64,000 nt of DNA from assembly GCF_000711955.1 (NCBI RefSeq), contig NZ_JONR01000010.1, positions 134,375 to 198,374 on the forward strand, in the 5' to 3' direction. Numbering within the stretch: the stretch's first letter is position 1; the number at the start of each line of letters is the position of its first letter. The notes beneath the pieces are model-generated. The model did no database searches, was not told where the DNA came from, and was given only the letters and a program-made list of their open reading frames with translations. Shown here piece by piece: positions 26,639 through 34,925 of the stretch. Source of the stretch: Nevskia soli DSM 19509. GTDB taxonomy: Bacteria; Pseudomonadota; Gammaproteobacteria; Nevskiales; Nevskiaceae. Both the position numbers and the translations under genes were made by a program.

Positions 26639-27934
26639 TTACGCCTTGTTCAGCGTAATCTGCATCAGGTCGACGCTGCCGGCCCGGAAGCCGCATTCGC
26701 AATAGGCCAGGTAGTAGCGCCACATGCGCAGGAAGCGCTCATCGAACTGCCGCACGATGGCTTCGCGTACGCCGATCACGTTGCGGTGCCACTGCGCCAG
26801 GGTGTCGGCGTAGTCGAGGGCGTGGAAGCTGGCATCCGCCGGCGTCAGGCCGGCGGCGCGCGCCAGGTTTTCGAAGCGGTCCGGCGGGCACAGCATGCCG
26901 CCGGGGAAGATGTACTTCTGCACGAAATCGCGCTTGCTGCGATAGTGCTCGAACAGTTTCGGGTTCAGGGTGATGCCCTGGATCGCCGCCCGCCCGCCCG
27001 GCTTCAGCGCGTGGGCGATGGTGGCGAAGTAGCCCGGCCAGTATTCCTCGCCCACCGCCTCGTACATCTCGATCGACACCACGCGGTCGTACTGCTCCGT
27101 TACGTCGCGGTAGTCGCGCAGTTCGAAAGTGACCCGGTCCGACACCCCGGCCGCTTCGGCGCGGATGCGCGCCTCTACCAGTTGTTCCCGCGACAGCGTG
27201 ATCGAGTGCACGCGGCAACCGGAACGTTGCGCCGCATAGATGGCGAAGCCGCCCCAGCCCGAACCGATCTCCAGCAGCCTGTGTTCGGCTTTCAGGCCCA
27301 GCCGTTCGTACATCAGCCGGAACTTGTTGAGCTGCGCATCCATCAGCGTCTCGTTCGGCTGGATGAACATGCCGGAGGAATACGCCATGGTCTCGTCCAG
27401 CCATATCTTGTAGAACTCGTTGCCGAGATCGTAGTGGTGTTCGATGTTCTTGCGCGCGGTGCGTTTGGTGTTGGCGCGGCGCTTGTGCTTCCACCAGCCG
27501 TAGACGCGGCCCAGCCAGTTCGCCTCGAACGGGCCCTTGTAGTAGGGCTCGTTGATGTGCATCACCAGCAACAGCTGCGCCAGGTCGGGCGAATCCCAGC
27601 AATCGTCCATGTAGGAATCGCCGACGCCCACTTCACCCGAAGCCAGGATGTGGCGGATCAGGCGCTCGCTCTTGATGTGCCACACGCCGTGCGGCCCCGG
27701 CTGGGAGCCTGCGAACCGGCGCACGCTGCCATCGGGCAGGGTCACGTCGAGCGAGCCGAAGCGGATGCCCGAGACCATGTACATCAGCAGCTTCAGTCCC
27801 AGCGATACGCCCCGGCCATTGTCCCGGGGCACCAGCGCCGTCGGCAGGTCCGGTGAAAAGCCGTCGCGGCCCAGGATGCGGCCCAGTGAATCGCCCCCAT
27901 CGAAATCCTGATTCTTCATCTCGTGACGCCCCAT
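26639..27934 (-). CDS. cfa: Cyclopropane-fatty-acyl-phospholipid synthase
   Basis: The start is uncertain: ATG 27934 gives 431 residues and ATG 27919 gives 426; further upstream sequence is hairpin-rich and not conserved. The protein has the Cfa layout: an N-terminal lipid-binding half, then NIEHHYDLGNEFYKIWLDETMAYSSGMF, the SAM-binding motif LLEIGSGWGGFAIYAA, VSIEMYEAVGEEYW and KYIFPGGMLC. It adds a methylene group from SAM to unsaturated phospholipid acyl chains. Gene order with an FAD oxidase and DUF1365 upstream is widely conserved and is linked in Rhodobacter and Vibrio to singlet-oxygen or light responses. Confidence 0.95.
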   Translation of the reverse strand: MGRHEMKNQDFDGGDSLGRILGRDGFSPDLPTALVPRDNGRGVSLGLKLLMYMVSGIRFGSLDVTLPDGSVRRFAGSQPGPHGVWHIKSERLIRHILASGEVGVGDSYMDDCWDSPDLAQLLLVMHINEPYYKGPFEANWLGRVYGWWKHKRRANTKRTARKNIEHHYDLGNEFYKIWLDETMAYSSGMFIQPNETLMDAQLNKFRLMYERLGLKAEHRLLEIGSGWGGFAIYAAQRSGCRVHSITLSREQLVEARIRAEAAGVSDRVTFELRDYRDVTEQYDRVVSIEMYEAVGEEYWPGYFATIAHALKPGGRAAIQGITLNPKLFEHYRSKRDFVQKYIFPGGMLCPPDRFENLARAAGLTPADASFHALDYADTLAQWHRNVIGVREAIVRQFDERFLRMWRYYLAYCECGFRAGSVDLMQITLNKA

Positions 27935-28010
27935 TTGTTCAGCCTGCGCCCGCACTGGCGCGGCCGTATCCCCTAATACGCATCTTTGTAGCGTCCGGAT
28001 GCCGCGCACA

Positions 28011-28026
28011 CCCCTTAAACGAGGGG
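28011..28026. repeat. Hairpin upstream of cfa
   Basis: CCCCT and AGGGG arms flank a 6-nt loop. A second GGGGA/TCCCC-type hairpin lies near 28062-28078. Both sit in the 173-bp gap between DUF1365 and cfa on the shared transcript and could modulate expression of cfa. No poly-T tract follows on the minus strand, so simple termination is doubtful. Confidence 0.4.
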
Positions 28027-28107
28027 GCGTGAGTTTTCCGTTGAGCACCAGTTCAAAAAGCAAGGGGAGTTTCCCCCTCTTCGGCAAACAGGAAAGGGGA
28101 GCGTGCT

Positions 28108-28875
28108 TTAGCTCACCTCAACCTTCGGCGGCTCAGGCTTGCGGTGGAACTTGCCGCCGCGCAGCCAGATCTTCAGCGCCTCCCAGTGGATGCCCGCCAC
28201 CACCTTGAGAGTCATCAACGGCATCAGCGCCACCAGCCCCAGGATCGCCGCATCTCCCAGCGGCCGGCGCTCGCCCGCCACGGTGGCGTCGAGGATGGCC
28301 TGGCCCTCGCGGGTCTCGTGGATCGCCACGCGAATCCGCGCTCCCGGCTCGCCCAGGGTGAAGCGGTAGCGCCCCACCAGATCGAAGAACGGCGAGACGT
28401 GGAAGCACTTGTCCTTCTCGTGCGGCGTTTCATAGGGCATGGCCGCGCCGTCGCCGCCGAGCAGGTAGCAGTGCTTCTCGCCGAAGGTGTTGCGCACCTC
28501 GGCGATGACCGCGCGCAGGCTGCCGTCGCGGTGCTCGCAGTACCACAGGCTGATCGGGTTGAAGGCATGGCCGAGCAGGCGCGGCAGCACCAACAGGCGG
28601 ATGCGTCCGCCCGCCAGGTCGATGCCGGCTCCCGCGAGCAGGCTCTCCGCCCAGGCGCGCAGGCGCCCGCTGCCGTCGCCGTGGTCGCGGTCGTGAAAGG
28701 CCAGCAGGTTGAAGCGGTTATGGGAGAACAGCCGGGTGCCCCGGGCCGCCGCATCGATGTGGTCGATATCCAGCAGCAGGTAGAACACGCGGTAGACGAA
28801 GCGATAGAGCGGCGCCACCAGCCGCCGGTGCATCACCTGGCAGGCGTACAGGCAAGCGACTTCCGGGTTGGCCAT
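28108..28875 (-). CDS. DUF1365 protein, Cfa-associated
   Basis: The start at 28875 gives MANPEVACLYACQVMHRRLVAPLYRFVYRVFYLLLDIDHID, the standard DUF1365 opening, and a 255-residue protein. Conserved segments include FSHNRFNLLAFHDRDHGDG, LLVLPRLLGHAFNPISLWYCEHRDG, EVRNTFGEKHCYLL and KCFHVSPFFDLVGRYRF. The biochemical role is unknown. Its almost fixed position between an FAD amine-oxidase-like gene and cfa suggests that all three act on the same fatty acyl chains. Confidence 0.92.
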   Translation of the reverse strand: MANPEVACLYACQVMHRRLVAPLYRFVYRVFYLLLDIDHIDAAARGTRLFSHNRFNLLAFHDRDHGDGSGRLRAWAESLLAGAGIDLAGGRIRLLVLPRLLGHAFNPISLWYCEHRDGSLRAVIAEVRNTFGEKHCYLLGGDGAAMPYETPHEKDKCFHVSPFFDLVGRYRFTLGEPGARIRVAIHETREGQAILDATVAGERRPLGDAAILGLVALMPLMTLKVVAGIHWEALKIWLRGGKFHRKPEPPKVEVS

Positions 28876-28928
28876 GGCCGGATTATGCGCGGCCCGGGAC
28901 TGCGATGAGCAATCGGTTGTCCATGTCT

Positions 28929-30278
28929 TCAGGCCGGCTCCAGGCCTGAATCGGCAAGAATGCGGCCCGTGGCGGAGGCTCCGCCATGCGCGGATTCCAG
29001 TTCCAGGCCGGTGGCCCATACCGGCAGGCAACTCCGGTCGATGCCCGCCACCGCCCGCAGGCCGGACTTGAAGCCATCCTCGTGGAATCCATAGGCGGTC
29101 CAGGCGCCGGCCCACCAGATGCGGTTGCGCCCCTGGATCTCCGGCAGGCGCCGCTGCGCCTGGATGGTGGCGGGGGTGTACAGCGGATGCTCGTAACGGG
29201 TCTGGTACAGCACCGTTTCCGGCCGCGGCGGCCGCGGCGGGTTGAGCGAGACGATGTACTGCGTCGGCGTATCGAGCTTCTGCAGCAGGTTCATCCAGTA
29301 GCTGACGCCGATCGGCTCATCGCTCAGTTCGTCCCGCGCCAGGATCGCATTCCAGCTCGACCAGGCGCGCCTGCGCTTGGGCATCAACGATTCATCGGTG
29401 TGCAGGTAGGCGGTGTTGGAGGCGAAGGGCACGCTGGCCAGCAGGTTGCACTCGGCCTCGCAGGCATCCGGCAGCATTGCCAGGGCCTGGTCGGAGTGGG
29501 TGGCGCAGACCACCGCGTCATAGCGCTCCTCGCCCAGCGCGGTGCTCAGCACCACGCCGTCCGCATCGCGCTTCAGGCATTTCACCTGGGTGTCCAGCCG
29601 CAGCTCACCCTTGAACTGCGCCAGCACCTTCTGGACGTAGGTGTTGGAGCCGCCGGTCACGGTCTGCCACTGCGGCTGGTCGGAGACGCTGAGCAGGCCG
29701 TGCGACTCGAAGAAGCGGGCAAAGGCGGGGAAGGGGAAGTCCATCACGCCACGGGTGGAGGTGCTCCAGATCGGGCCGGCCATGGCGGCGACGTAGCGCA
29801 CGCGCAGCGCCATCGGATAGCGGTTGTTTTCCAGGAACTCGCCCAGCGTGATTTCGGGCAGGGTGTTTGCGGCGAGCAGCCGCTTGACCTGCTTGTTGAA
29901 GCGCAGCACCGCCAGCAGCATGCCGATATGGGTCGGCGAAAAGATCAGCGAGGGCTGCGAAAAAATCCTTGTCAGACGTTCGTCGCCGGCCCATTCCACC
30001 CGGCCTTCCGCCACCGAAACGCCGAGCGACATGTCTGTATTCTGGCGCTGCACGCCCAGCTCATCGAGGAAGGGATAGAAATTCGGGTAATTGACCGGAT
30101 TGCAGACGATGAAGCCGGTATCGATCGCCAGCGGACCGCGCGGCGTATCCACCGTTACGGTATTGGTATGGCCGCCGGCCCGCTGCGCCTGTTCGAACAG
30201 CACCACCTCGTGCTTGCGTGACAGGAAATGCGCGGCACCGAGGCCGGAAATACCGCTGCCGATGACCGCGATCTTCAT
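28929..30278 (-). CDS. FAD-dependent amine-oxidase-like protein (COG2907 type)
   Basis: This 449-residue protein has an N-terminal FAD-binding fold, MKIAVIGSGISGLGAAHFLSRKHEVVLFEQ, followed by RAGGHTNTVTVDTPRGPLAIDTGFIVCNPVNYPNFYPFLDELGV. The C-terminal segment NRIWWAGAWTAYGFHEDGFKSGL closes the FAD site. It is the first gene of the row with DUF1365 and cfa; in other bacteria this trio is induced by singlet oxygen or light. It probably oxidises a lipid-linked substrate; this is inference. The promoter region (30279-30335) contains an inverted repeat. Confidence 0.9.
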   Translation of the reverse strand: MKIAVIGSGISGLGAAHFLSRKHEVVLFEQAQRAGGHTNTVTVDTPRGPLAIDTGFIVCNPVNYPNFYPFLDELGVQRQNTDMSLGVSVAEGRVEWAGDERLTRIFSQPSLIFSPTHIGMLLAVLRFNKQVKRLLAANTLPEITLGEFLENNRYPMALRVRYVAAMAGPIWSTSTRGVMDFPFPAFARFFESHGLLSVSDQPQWQTVTGGSNTYVQKVLAQFKGELRLDTQVKCLKRDADGVVLSTALGEERYDAVVCATHSDQALAMLPDACEAECNLLASVPFASNTAYLHTDESLMPKRRRAWSSWNAILARDELSDEPIGVSYWMNLLQKLDTPTQYIVSLNPPRPPRPETVLYQTRYEHPLYTPATIQAQRRLPEIQGRNRIWWAGAWTAYGFHEDGFKSGLRAVAGIDRSCLPVWATGLELESAHGGASATGRILADSGLEPA

Positions 30279-30310
30279 GCTGAGTTCTACTGACTTGCCG
30301 TGATGGGTGT

Positions 30311-30339
30311 GTAACGCATTACGGCAACCGCGGCGTTAC
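30311..30339. promoter_or_regulatory. Inverted repeat GTAACGC-N15-GCGTTAC upstream of the FAD-oxidase/cfa row
   Basis: Two perfect 7-bp arms (30311-30317 and 30333-30339) lie 33 bp upstream of the FAD oxidase start and overlap the tesA stop codon. They could bind a dimeric regulator. I do not see the sigma-E/ChrR-type TGATCC promoter known from Rhodobacter. Confidence 0.4.
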
Positions 30340-30977
30340 GGATGCGTGGCATGCTGCAAGAGCGGAGCCAGGGTCGGCCATACGGCGTCCAGCAGCTGCG
30401 GCTGTGCCGACGCATTCGGGTGGATGCCGTCGTCCTGGAACCAGCGGTCGTGCTCGGCCACCAGCCCGGCCATCAGGAACGGCACCAGCGGCACCTTGCG
30501 CTGCTGCGCCAGCTCGCCGAAGACCTTGGTGAAACGGTCGGCGTAGACCGGCCCGTAGTTGCGCGGGATGTACATCTCGAACAGCACCGGCCGCGCATGC
30601 GCCGCCAGGCTCAGGTCGATCATCTTGTCCAGGTTGGCGCGCATGGCGTCGAGGGGCTGGGCGCGCAAACCGTCGTTTCCGCCCAGTTCCAGCAGAACGA
30701 TGTCAGGATGCACCTTGTCCAAGGCCGCGGGCAGGCGCGACAGGCCGCCGGCGGTGGTCTCGCCGGAGACCGAGGCGTTGACCACGGCGTAGCCCTTGCC
30801 TTGAGATTGCAGGCGCCGCTCCAATAGATGTACCCATCCGGTATCCGCGTCCAGGCCGTAGCCCGCGCTGATGCTGTCGCCCCACACGAGGATGGTCTTG
30901 TCCGCCGCGCCGGCCGCGGCGCTGAACAGCAGGCTGCACCACAACAGCAACATACGCACGGGAAAATTCGCTTTCAT
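30336..30977 (-). CDS. tesA: GDSL-type multifunctional lysophospholipase/thioesterase TesA
   Basis: The ATG at 30977 gives 213 residues with a signal peptide (MKANFPVRMLLLWCSLLFSAAAGAA). SGNH blocks are all present: GDSISAGYGL (catalytic Ser), GETTAGGL (Gly), LLELGGNDGLRA (Asn) and DGIHPNASAQ (Asp and His). TesA acts in the periplasm as an arylesterase, thioesterase and lysophospholipase. It is divergent from a YbbA/YbbP-like transporter, as in E. coli, and the two start codons overlap by two bases on opposite strands. Confidence 0.95.
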   Translation of the reverse strand: MKANFPVRMLLLWCSLLFSAAAGAADKTILVWGDSISAGYGLDADTGWVHLLERRLQSQGKGYAVVNASVSGETTAGGLSRLPAALDKVHPDIVLLELGGNDGLRAQPLDAMRANLDKMIDLSLAAHARPVLFEMYIPRNYGPVYADRFTKVFGELAQQRKVPLVPFLMAGLVAEHDRWFQDDGIHPNASAQPQLLDAVWPTLAPLLQHATHP

Positions 30978-31725
30978 GAATGCACAGGCTGGCAGGGCTG
31001 GGAGTATGGACGGGGCAACGGCGGACGCAACGGCCGCGGAAGTGATCTTCGCCGACCGACTGGTCAAACAGATTAACACCAGCGGTCCGGCCGATTCCGC
31101 CAACGGCAGCACGGTTCTGGCGATCCTCGACGGCCTGTCGCTGCGCGTCACGGCGGGTGAATCGGTCGCCATCGTCGGCGCTTCCGGCTCCGGCAAAACC
31201 ACCCTGCTGTCCCTGCTCGCCGGGCTGGACCTGCCCAGTTCCGGCGAAATCCGCCTGGCCGGCGAGTCCCTCACCGCCCTCGACGAGGACGGCCGCGCCC
31301 GCCTGCGCGCCGGCCGGGTCGGCTTCGTGTTCCAGTCGTTCCAGCTGCTGGCCGGACTCACCGCCCTGGAAAACGTCATGCTCCCGGCCGAACTGGCCGG
31401 CCATGCCGATGCCGAGATGCGGGCCCGCGCCACCCTGGACCAGGTCGGCCTGGGTCAGCGCCTCGGCCACTATCCGCACCAGCTCTCCGGCGGCGAGCAG
31501 CAGCGCGTCGCCATCGCCCGCGCCTTCGCCGGAGAGCCGCGCATCCTGTTCGCCGACGAACCCACCGGCAACCTCGACCTCGCCACCGGCAACCGCATCG
31601 TCGAACTGCTGTTCGAGCTGAACCGCTCGCGCGGCACCACCCTGATCCTGGTCACCCACGACAACGCCCTGGCGCAGCGCTGCCAACGCGTACTCACCCT
31701 CAAGGGCGGCCGCTTACATGAATAG
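30976..31725 (+). CDS. ybbA: ABC transporter ATP-binding protein (YbbA-like)
   Basis: The first start compatible with the divergent tesA is ATG 30976; an ATG at 31006 removes a poorly conserved N-terminal stretch. The ATPase has Walker A VGASGSGKTTLL, Q-loop VFQSFQLLAGLT, signature LSGGEQQRVAIARAF, Walker B ILFADEPTGNLD and the switch His in LVTHD. This is the LolD/MacB/YbbA group, which powers lipoprotein or lipid export. Its last bases overlap the permease start by 8 bp. Confidence 0.93.
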   Translation: MNAQAGRAGSMDGATADATAAEVIFADRLVKQINTSGPADSANGSTVLAILDGLSLRVTAGESVAIVGASGSGKTTLLSLLAGLDLPSSGEIRLAGESLTALDEDGRARLRAGRVGFVFQSFQLLAGLTALENVMLPAELAGHADAEMRARATLDQVGLGQRLGHYPHQLSGGEQQRVAIARAFAGEPRILFADEPTGNLDLATGNRIVELLFELNRSRGTTLILVTHDNALAQRCQRVLTLKGGRLHE

Positions 31726-34213
31726 CTGGGGCGCCGCACTGCGCCACGCCTTCCGCCGCCTGCGCCGCGGTTGGCGCAGCGGCGAGCTGCTGGTGCTGGG
31801 CCTGGCCCTGGCCGTGGCCAGCGCCGCCATGGTCTCGGTCGGCATGTTCAGCGGCCGCGTGCAGCAGGCCATCGGGCGCGGCAGCGGCGAGGCGCTGGGC
31901 GCCGACGCCATCATCAAGGGCCGCGATCCGTATCCGGCGGATTTCGCCGACGGCCTGCGCAAGCTGGGCCTGAAGACTGTCGCCCTGACCGAGTTCGCCA
32001 GCGTGGTGGCGCCGGCAGACGGCGACCAGACCCAGCTCGCCACGGTCAAGGCGGTGGAAGCCGGCTACCCGGTGCGCGGCGAATTGAGCCTGAGCCGCGA
32101 GCCTTATGCTCCCGCTGCGCCTGCCCGCGGCATCCCGGCCCCCGGCGAGGCCTGGGTCGACGGCCGCCTGTGGAGCGCGCTCAACCTGCATGCCGACGCG
32201 CGCCTCCAGGTAGGCAGCACCATCCTGCGCGTCGCCGCCGTCATTGCGAACGAGCCCGGCCGCGGCGGCGCCTTCGCCGAGTTCGCGCCGGAATTGCTGA
32301 TGAACGCGCACGATCTCGCGGCGACCCAGCTGCTCGGCCCCGGCAGCCGCGTCGAATACACCCTCCAGCTCGGCGGCGCGCCCGCCGCGCTGGCCGACGC
32401 ACGCCAGCTCAAGCTGCCGCCGGGCGCGCGTTTCCGCGGCATCGAGGACTCGCGTCCCGAGATCAAGAATTCCCTGCAGCGCGCCGGCCGTTTCCTCGGC
32501 ATCACCGTCCTCGCCACCATCCTGCTCTCCGCCGCAGCCGTGGCGCTGACCGCGCGCCTCTACAGCGAGCGCCTGCGCGACGAAGTGGCCCTGCTCAAGT
32601 GCCTCGGCGCGCAGCGCGGCTTCGTCATCCGTGCGCTGGCCCTGCAACTGGTACTGCTGGGTCTGTTCGCCGGCGGCGCCGGCGCCCTGGTCGGCGCGCT
32701 GGGCCAGGAAGTGCTGGGCCTGTTCGCCGCGCCGCTGCTCAATACCGCATTGCCCGCGCCGGGCTGGCTGCCGCTGCTGGAAGCCCTGGGCCTGTGCCTG
32801 CTGCTGCTCGCCGGCTTCGCCCTGCCGCCGGTGCTCGAAGCCGTGGCGGTGCCGCCGGTGCGCGTGTTCCAGCGCGCCGCCGGCAACGAGACGCGCAGCC
32901 GTTTCGGCCTGGTGGCCGCATTGCTGGCCGTCGGCGCCCTGGTCGGCTTCCAGTCCGGCGAGCCTCGGCTCGCCGCCTACGTCATCCTCGGCGCCGGCAG
33001 CACCGCCGCCGTACTCGCCCTGCTGGCCTGGGGCCTGGTGCACCTGCTCACGCCCCTGCGTCGCCGCAGCGGCGTGGCCTGGCGCTTCGGCCTCGGCAAC
33101 ATCGCGCGCCGGCGCGGCACCGCCGTGGCCCAGGCGGTGGCCTTGGGCGTGGCCTTGCTGGCCCTGCTGCTGCTGACCGTAGTGCGCGCCGACCTGCTGT
33201 CGAGCTGGCGCAATCGCCTGCCGCCCGACGCGCCCAACCAGTTCCTGATCAACATCCAGCCGGAACAGGTCAAACCCCTGCAGGCCTTCTTCGCCGCGCA
33301 CGGCTACGCCGGACTCGATGTATGGCCGATGGTGCGCGCGCGCCTGGTCGAACTGAACGGCAAGCCCGTCACCGCCGAGAGTTTCGAAGACCCGGAAACG
33401 CGGCGCTGGATCAACCGCGAATTCAACCTGTCGTGGACCGATCATTTCGGCGACGACAACCAGCTGCTCAGCGGCCAGTGGTGGACCGCCGCCGACGCCG
33501 GCAAGCCCTGGCTGTCGGTGGAGGAGTACGGCGTCGAAAAGCTCAAGCTCAAGCCCGGCGACAGCATGACCCTGGACATCGCCGGCACCCGCACCACCTT
33601 CACCGTGCACAACACGCGCAAGGTGCGCTGGGACAGCTTCCGTCCCAACTTCTTCCTGGCCACGCCGCCGGGCGTGCTGGAAAACTCCGGCGCGGTGCAG
33701 TGGATCACCAGCTTCTACCTGCCGGCCGGGCAGCGCGGCCTGCTGCGCGAACTGGTGCGCCAGTTCCCCAACGTCACCGCGCTGGATCTCGATGCCGCGC
33801 TGGCGCAGGTGCGGGGCATCGTCGACCGCATGGTCGGTGCGCTGGAGTTCATCTTCGCCTTCACCCTGGGCGCGGGCCTGGTGGTGATGCTCGCCGTGAT
33901 CGAAGCTTCGCGCGCACAGCGCGCGCGGGAGACCGCGCTGCTGCGCACGCTCGGGGCCTCTTCGAAAGTGATCCTGCAAGGCCTGCTGGCCGAGTACGCC
34001 GTGCTCGGGCTGCTCGCCGGCAGCGTTGCCGCCATCGCGGCGCAGGTCATGGCCTGGGTGCTGGCGGTGAAGGTGTTCGATATTCCGTACGGACCGCGGC
34101 CCCTGTTGTGGCTGGCCGGCGCCGTGGCCGGTTGCGGCATCGTCACCCTGGTCGGCTGGCTGTCGCTGCGCGGCGTGCTGAAGACGCCGCCGCGGCAGGT
34201 GCTGGTCGGCTGA
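31718..34213 (+). CDS. ybbP: FtsX/MacB-type ABC transporter permease (YbbP-like)
   Basis: The 831-residue permease has one N-terminal segment, a periplasmic domain, three closely spaced membrane helices around residues 255-360, two more around 395-440, and a second FtsX domain with helices around residues 470-490 and 705-815. That makes it a double-FtsX permease of the YbbP type. FtsX marks include LLKCLGAQRGFVIRALALQL and ALLRTLGASSKVILQGLLAEYAVLGLLAG. It overlaps the ATPase gene, and tesA is divergent. The E. coli ybbAP-tesA locus has the same gene content and is linked to hydrophobic-compound or lipid handling in the periplasm. Confidence 0.92.
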   Translation: MNSWGAALRHAFRRLRRGWRSGELLVLGLALAVASAAMVSVGMFSGRVQQAIGRGSGEALGADAIIKGRDPYPADFADGLRKLGLKTVALTEFASVVAPADGDQTQLATVKAVEAGYPVRGELSLSREPYAPAAPARGIPAPGEAWVDGRLWSALNLHADARLQVGSTILRVAAVIANEPGRGGAFAEFAPELLMNAHDLAATQLLGPGSRVEYTLQLGGAPAALADARQLKLPPGARFRGIEDSRPEIKNSLQRAGRFLGITVLATILLSAAAVALTARLYSERLRDEVALLKCLGAQRGFVIRALALQLVLLGLFAGGAGALVGALGQEVLGLFAAPLLNTALPAPGWLPLLEALGLCLLLLAGFALPPVLEAVAVPPVRVFQRAAGNETRSRFGLVAALLAVGALVGFQSGEPRLAAYVILGAGSTAAVLALLAWGLVHLLTPLRRRSGVAWRFGLGNIARRRGTAVAQAVALGVALLALLLLTVVRADLLSSWRNRLPPDAPNQFLINIQPEQVKPLQAFFAAHGYAGLDVWPMVRARLVELNGKPVTAESFEDPETRRWINREFNLSWTDHFGDDNQLLSGQWWTAADAGKPWLSVEEYGVEKLKLKPGDSMTLDIAGTRTTFTVHNTRKVRWDSFRPNFFLATPPGVLENSGAVQWITSFYLPAGQRGLLRELVRQFPNVTALDLDAALAQVRGIVDRMVGALEFIFAFTLGAGLVVMLAVIEASRAQRARETALLRTLGASSKVILQGLLAEYAVLGLLAGSVAAIAAQVMAWVLAVKVFDIPYGPRPLLWLAGAVAGCGIVTLVGWLSLRGVLKTPPRQVLVG

Positions 34214-34302
34214 TCCTTCTCGCCCGCGTTGTTCCTCCTCTCTCCATGTTCATGGGGAGAGGGTCGGGGTGAGGGGCGCTCTTCCCCTGATCTTGCACCA
34301 AT

Positions 34303-34347
34303 CTCCGTTCGCCCCGAGTGCCCGCGCAGCGGGTGTATCGAGGGGCC
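34303..34347. repeat. 45-bp dispersed repeat, copy 2
   Basis: It is identical over all 45 bases to 18310-18354. The surrounding sequences differ, so the repeat unit ends here. Confidence 0.9.
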
Positions 34348-34491
34348 GAGCGCGTCATTGGTCGCAAGCCAAGACAACACGGCGACACCCCTGTTTTTCC
34401 CCATGCGTGCCATGCGTGCCAAGGTTTTTTGTTGGCACGCATGCGGTGAGCGCTTTTCCTTTTCCTCTGGAAAGGGGCTGGGGAAAACTGG

Positions 34492-34511
34492 ATCCCCGCC
34501 TGCGCGGGGAT
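34492..34511. repeat. CGTCAT...CCAG hairpin family, copy 1 (reverse orientation)
   Basis: The perfect stem ATCCCCGC / GCGGGGAT has a 4-nt loop. Read on the minus strand it is flanked by CGTC and CCAG, as is the copy at 63781-63800, whose stem sequence is different. Confidence 0.8.
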
Positions 34512-34645
34512 GACGAAGAAGGCCGAGGAACGCCCAAGAGCGACACTCCGGCTTTTGACGTTGCTTTGCGCTTTTGCGGTTGCTTTTGATTTGGCCTTTG
34601 ACGTTCCCCCCGTTGCCTGCGCAGGCTCCGGGGCGGCGCTTCTTT

Positions 34646-34681
34646 GGTTACTTTCTTGTCGCTGGAGACAAGAAAGTAACC
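34646..34681. repeat. Perfect 15-bp-stem palindrome
   Basis: GGTTACTTTCTTGTC pairs exactly with GACAAGAAAGTAACC across a 6-nt loop. Similar GTTACTTTC palindromes are scattered in other proteobacterial genomes. It abuts the 83-bp repeat. Confidence 0.85.
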
Positions 34682-34761
34682 CGCCTTCAAGGCGGAACCG
34701 CAACTTCAATCTGCGACTCCAAAGCCTCGCGCGCAAGCGCGTACACCCAGGCTTCAGAGTG
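34679..34761 (+). repeat. 83-bp dispersed repeat, copy 1
   Basis: The reverse complement of the last 83 bases of the window (63918-64000) matches this segment closely. The first 35 bases are identical and most of the remainder agrees, including the TCGCGCGC and GCGCGTACACC parts. Confidence 0.88.
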
Positions 34762-34925
34762 CATAGGCGAGGCCAACCAGAAACCAGAAGCAGCCAAATT
34801 GAAAGTTCATCGAAAGCCTCGGCGGGCCCGCGCAGAGGCCCCAAAACCGTGCATGCCACACATCCTCCCCGCCGACTTGGCATAATTCACCCCCTGTGAA
34901 TTCTTCAACCCGCCCGGAGCCCTTA

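Larger units (their letters stand above)
34214..34925. repeat. Gene-free cluster of dispersed repeats
   Basis: This 712-bp stretch holds no gene I can support. It contains, in order: a CTCTCC/GGAGAG hairpin near 34240-34262, the 45-bp repeat (34303-34347), an ATCCCCGC hairpin (34492-34511), a 15-bp-stem palindrome (34646-34681) and an 83-bp repeat (34679-34761) whose inverted copy ends the window. Base composition is less GC-rich than in neighbouring genes. The mdh promoter must lie near its right end. Confidence 0.75.

Noticed and set aside
34214..34895. Insertion-sequence remnant in the 712-bp gene-free cluster
   Set aside because: No transposase fragment or terminal inverted repeats bound the region. 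Its content is explained by several separate short repeats.
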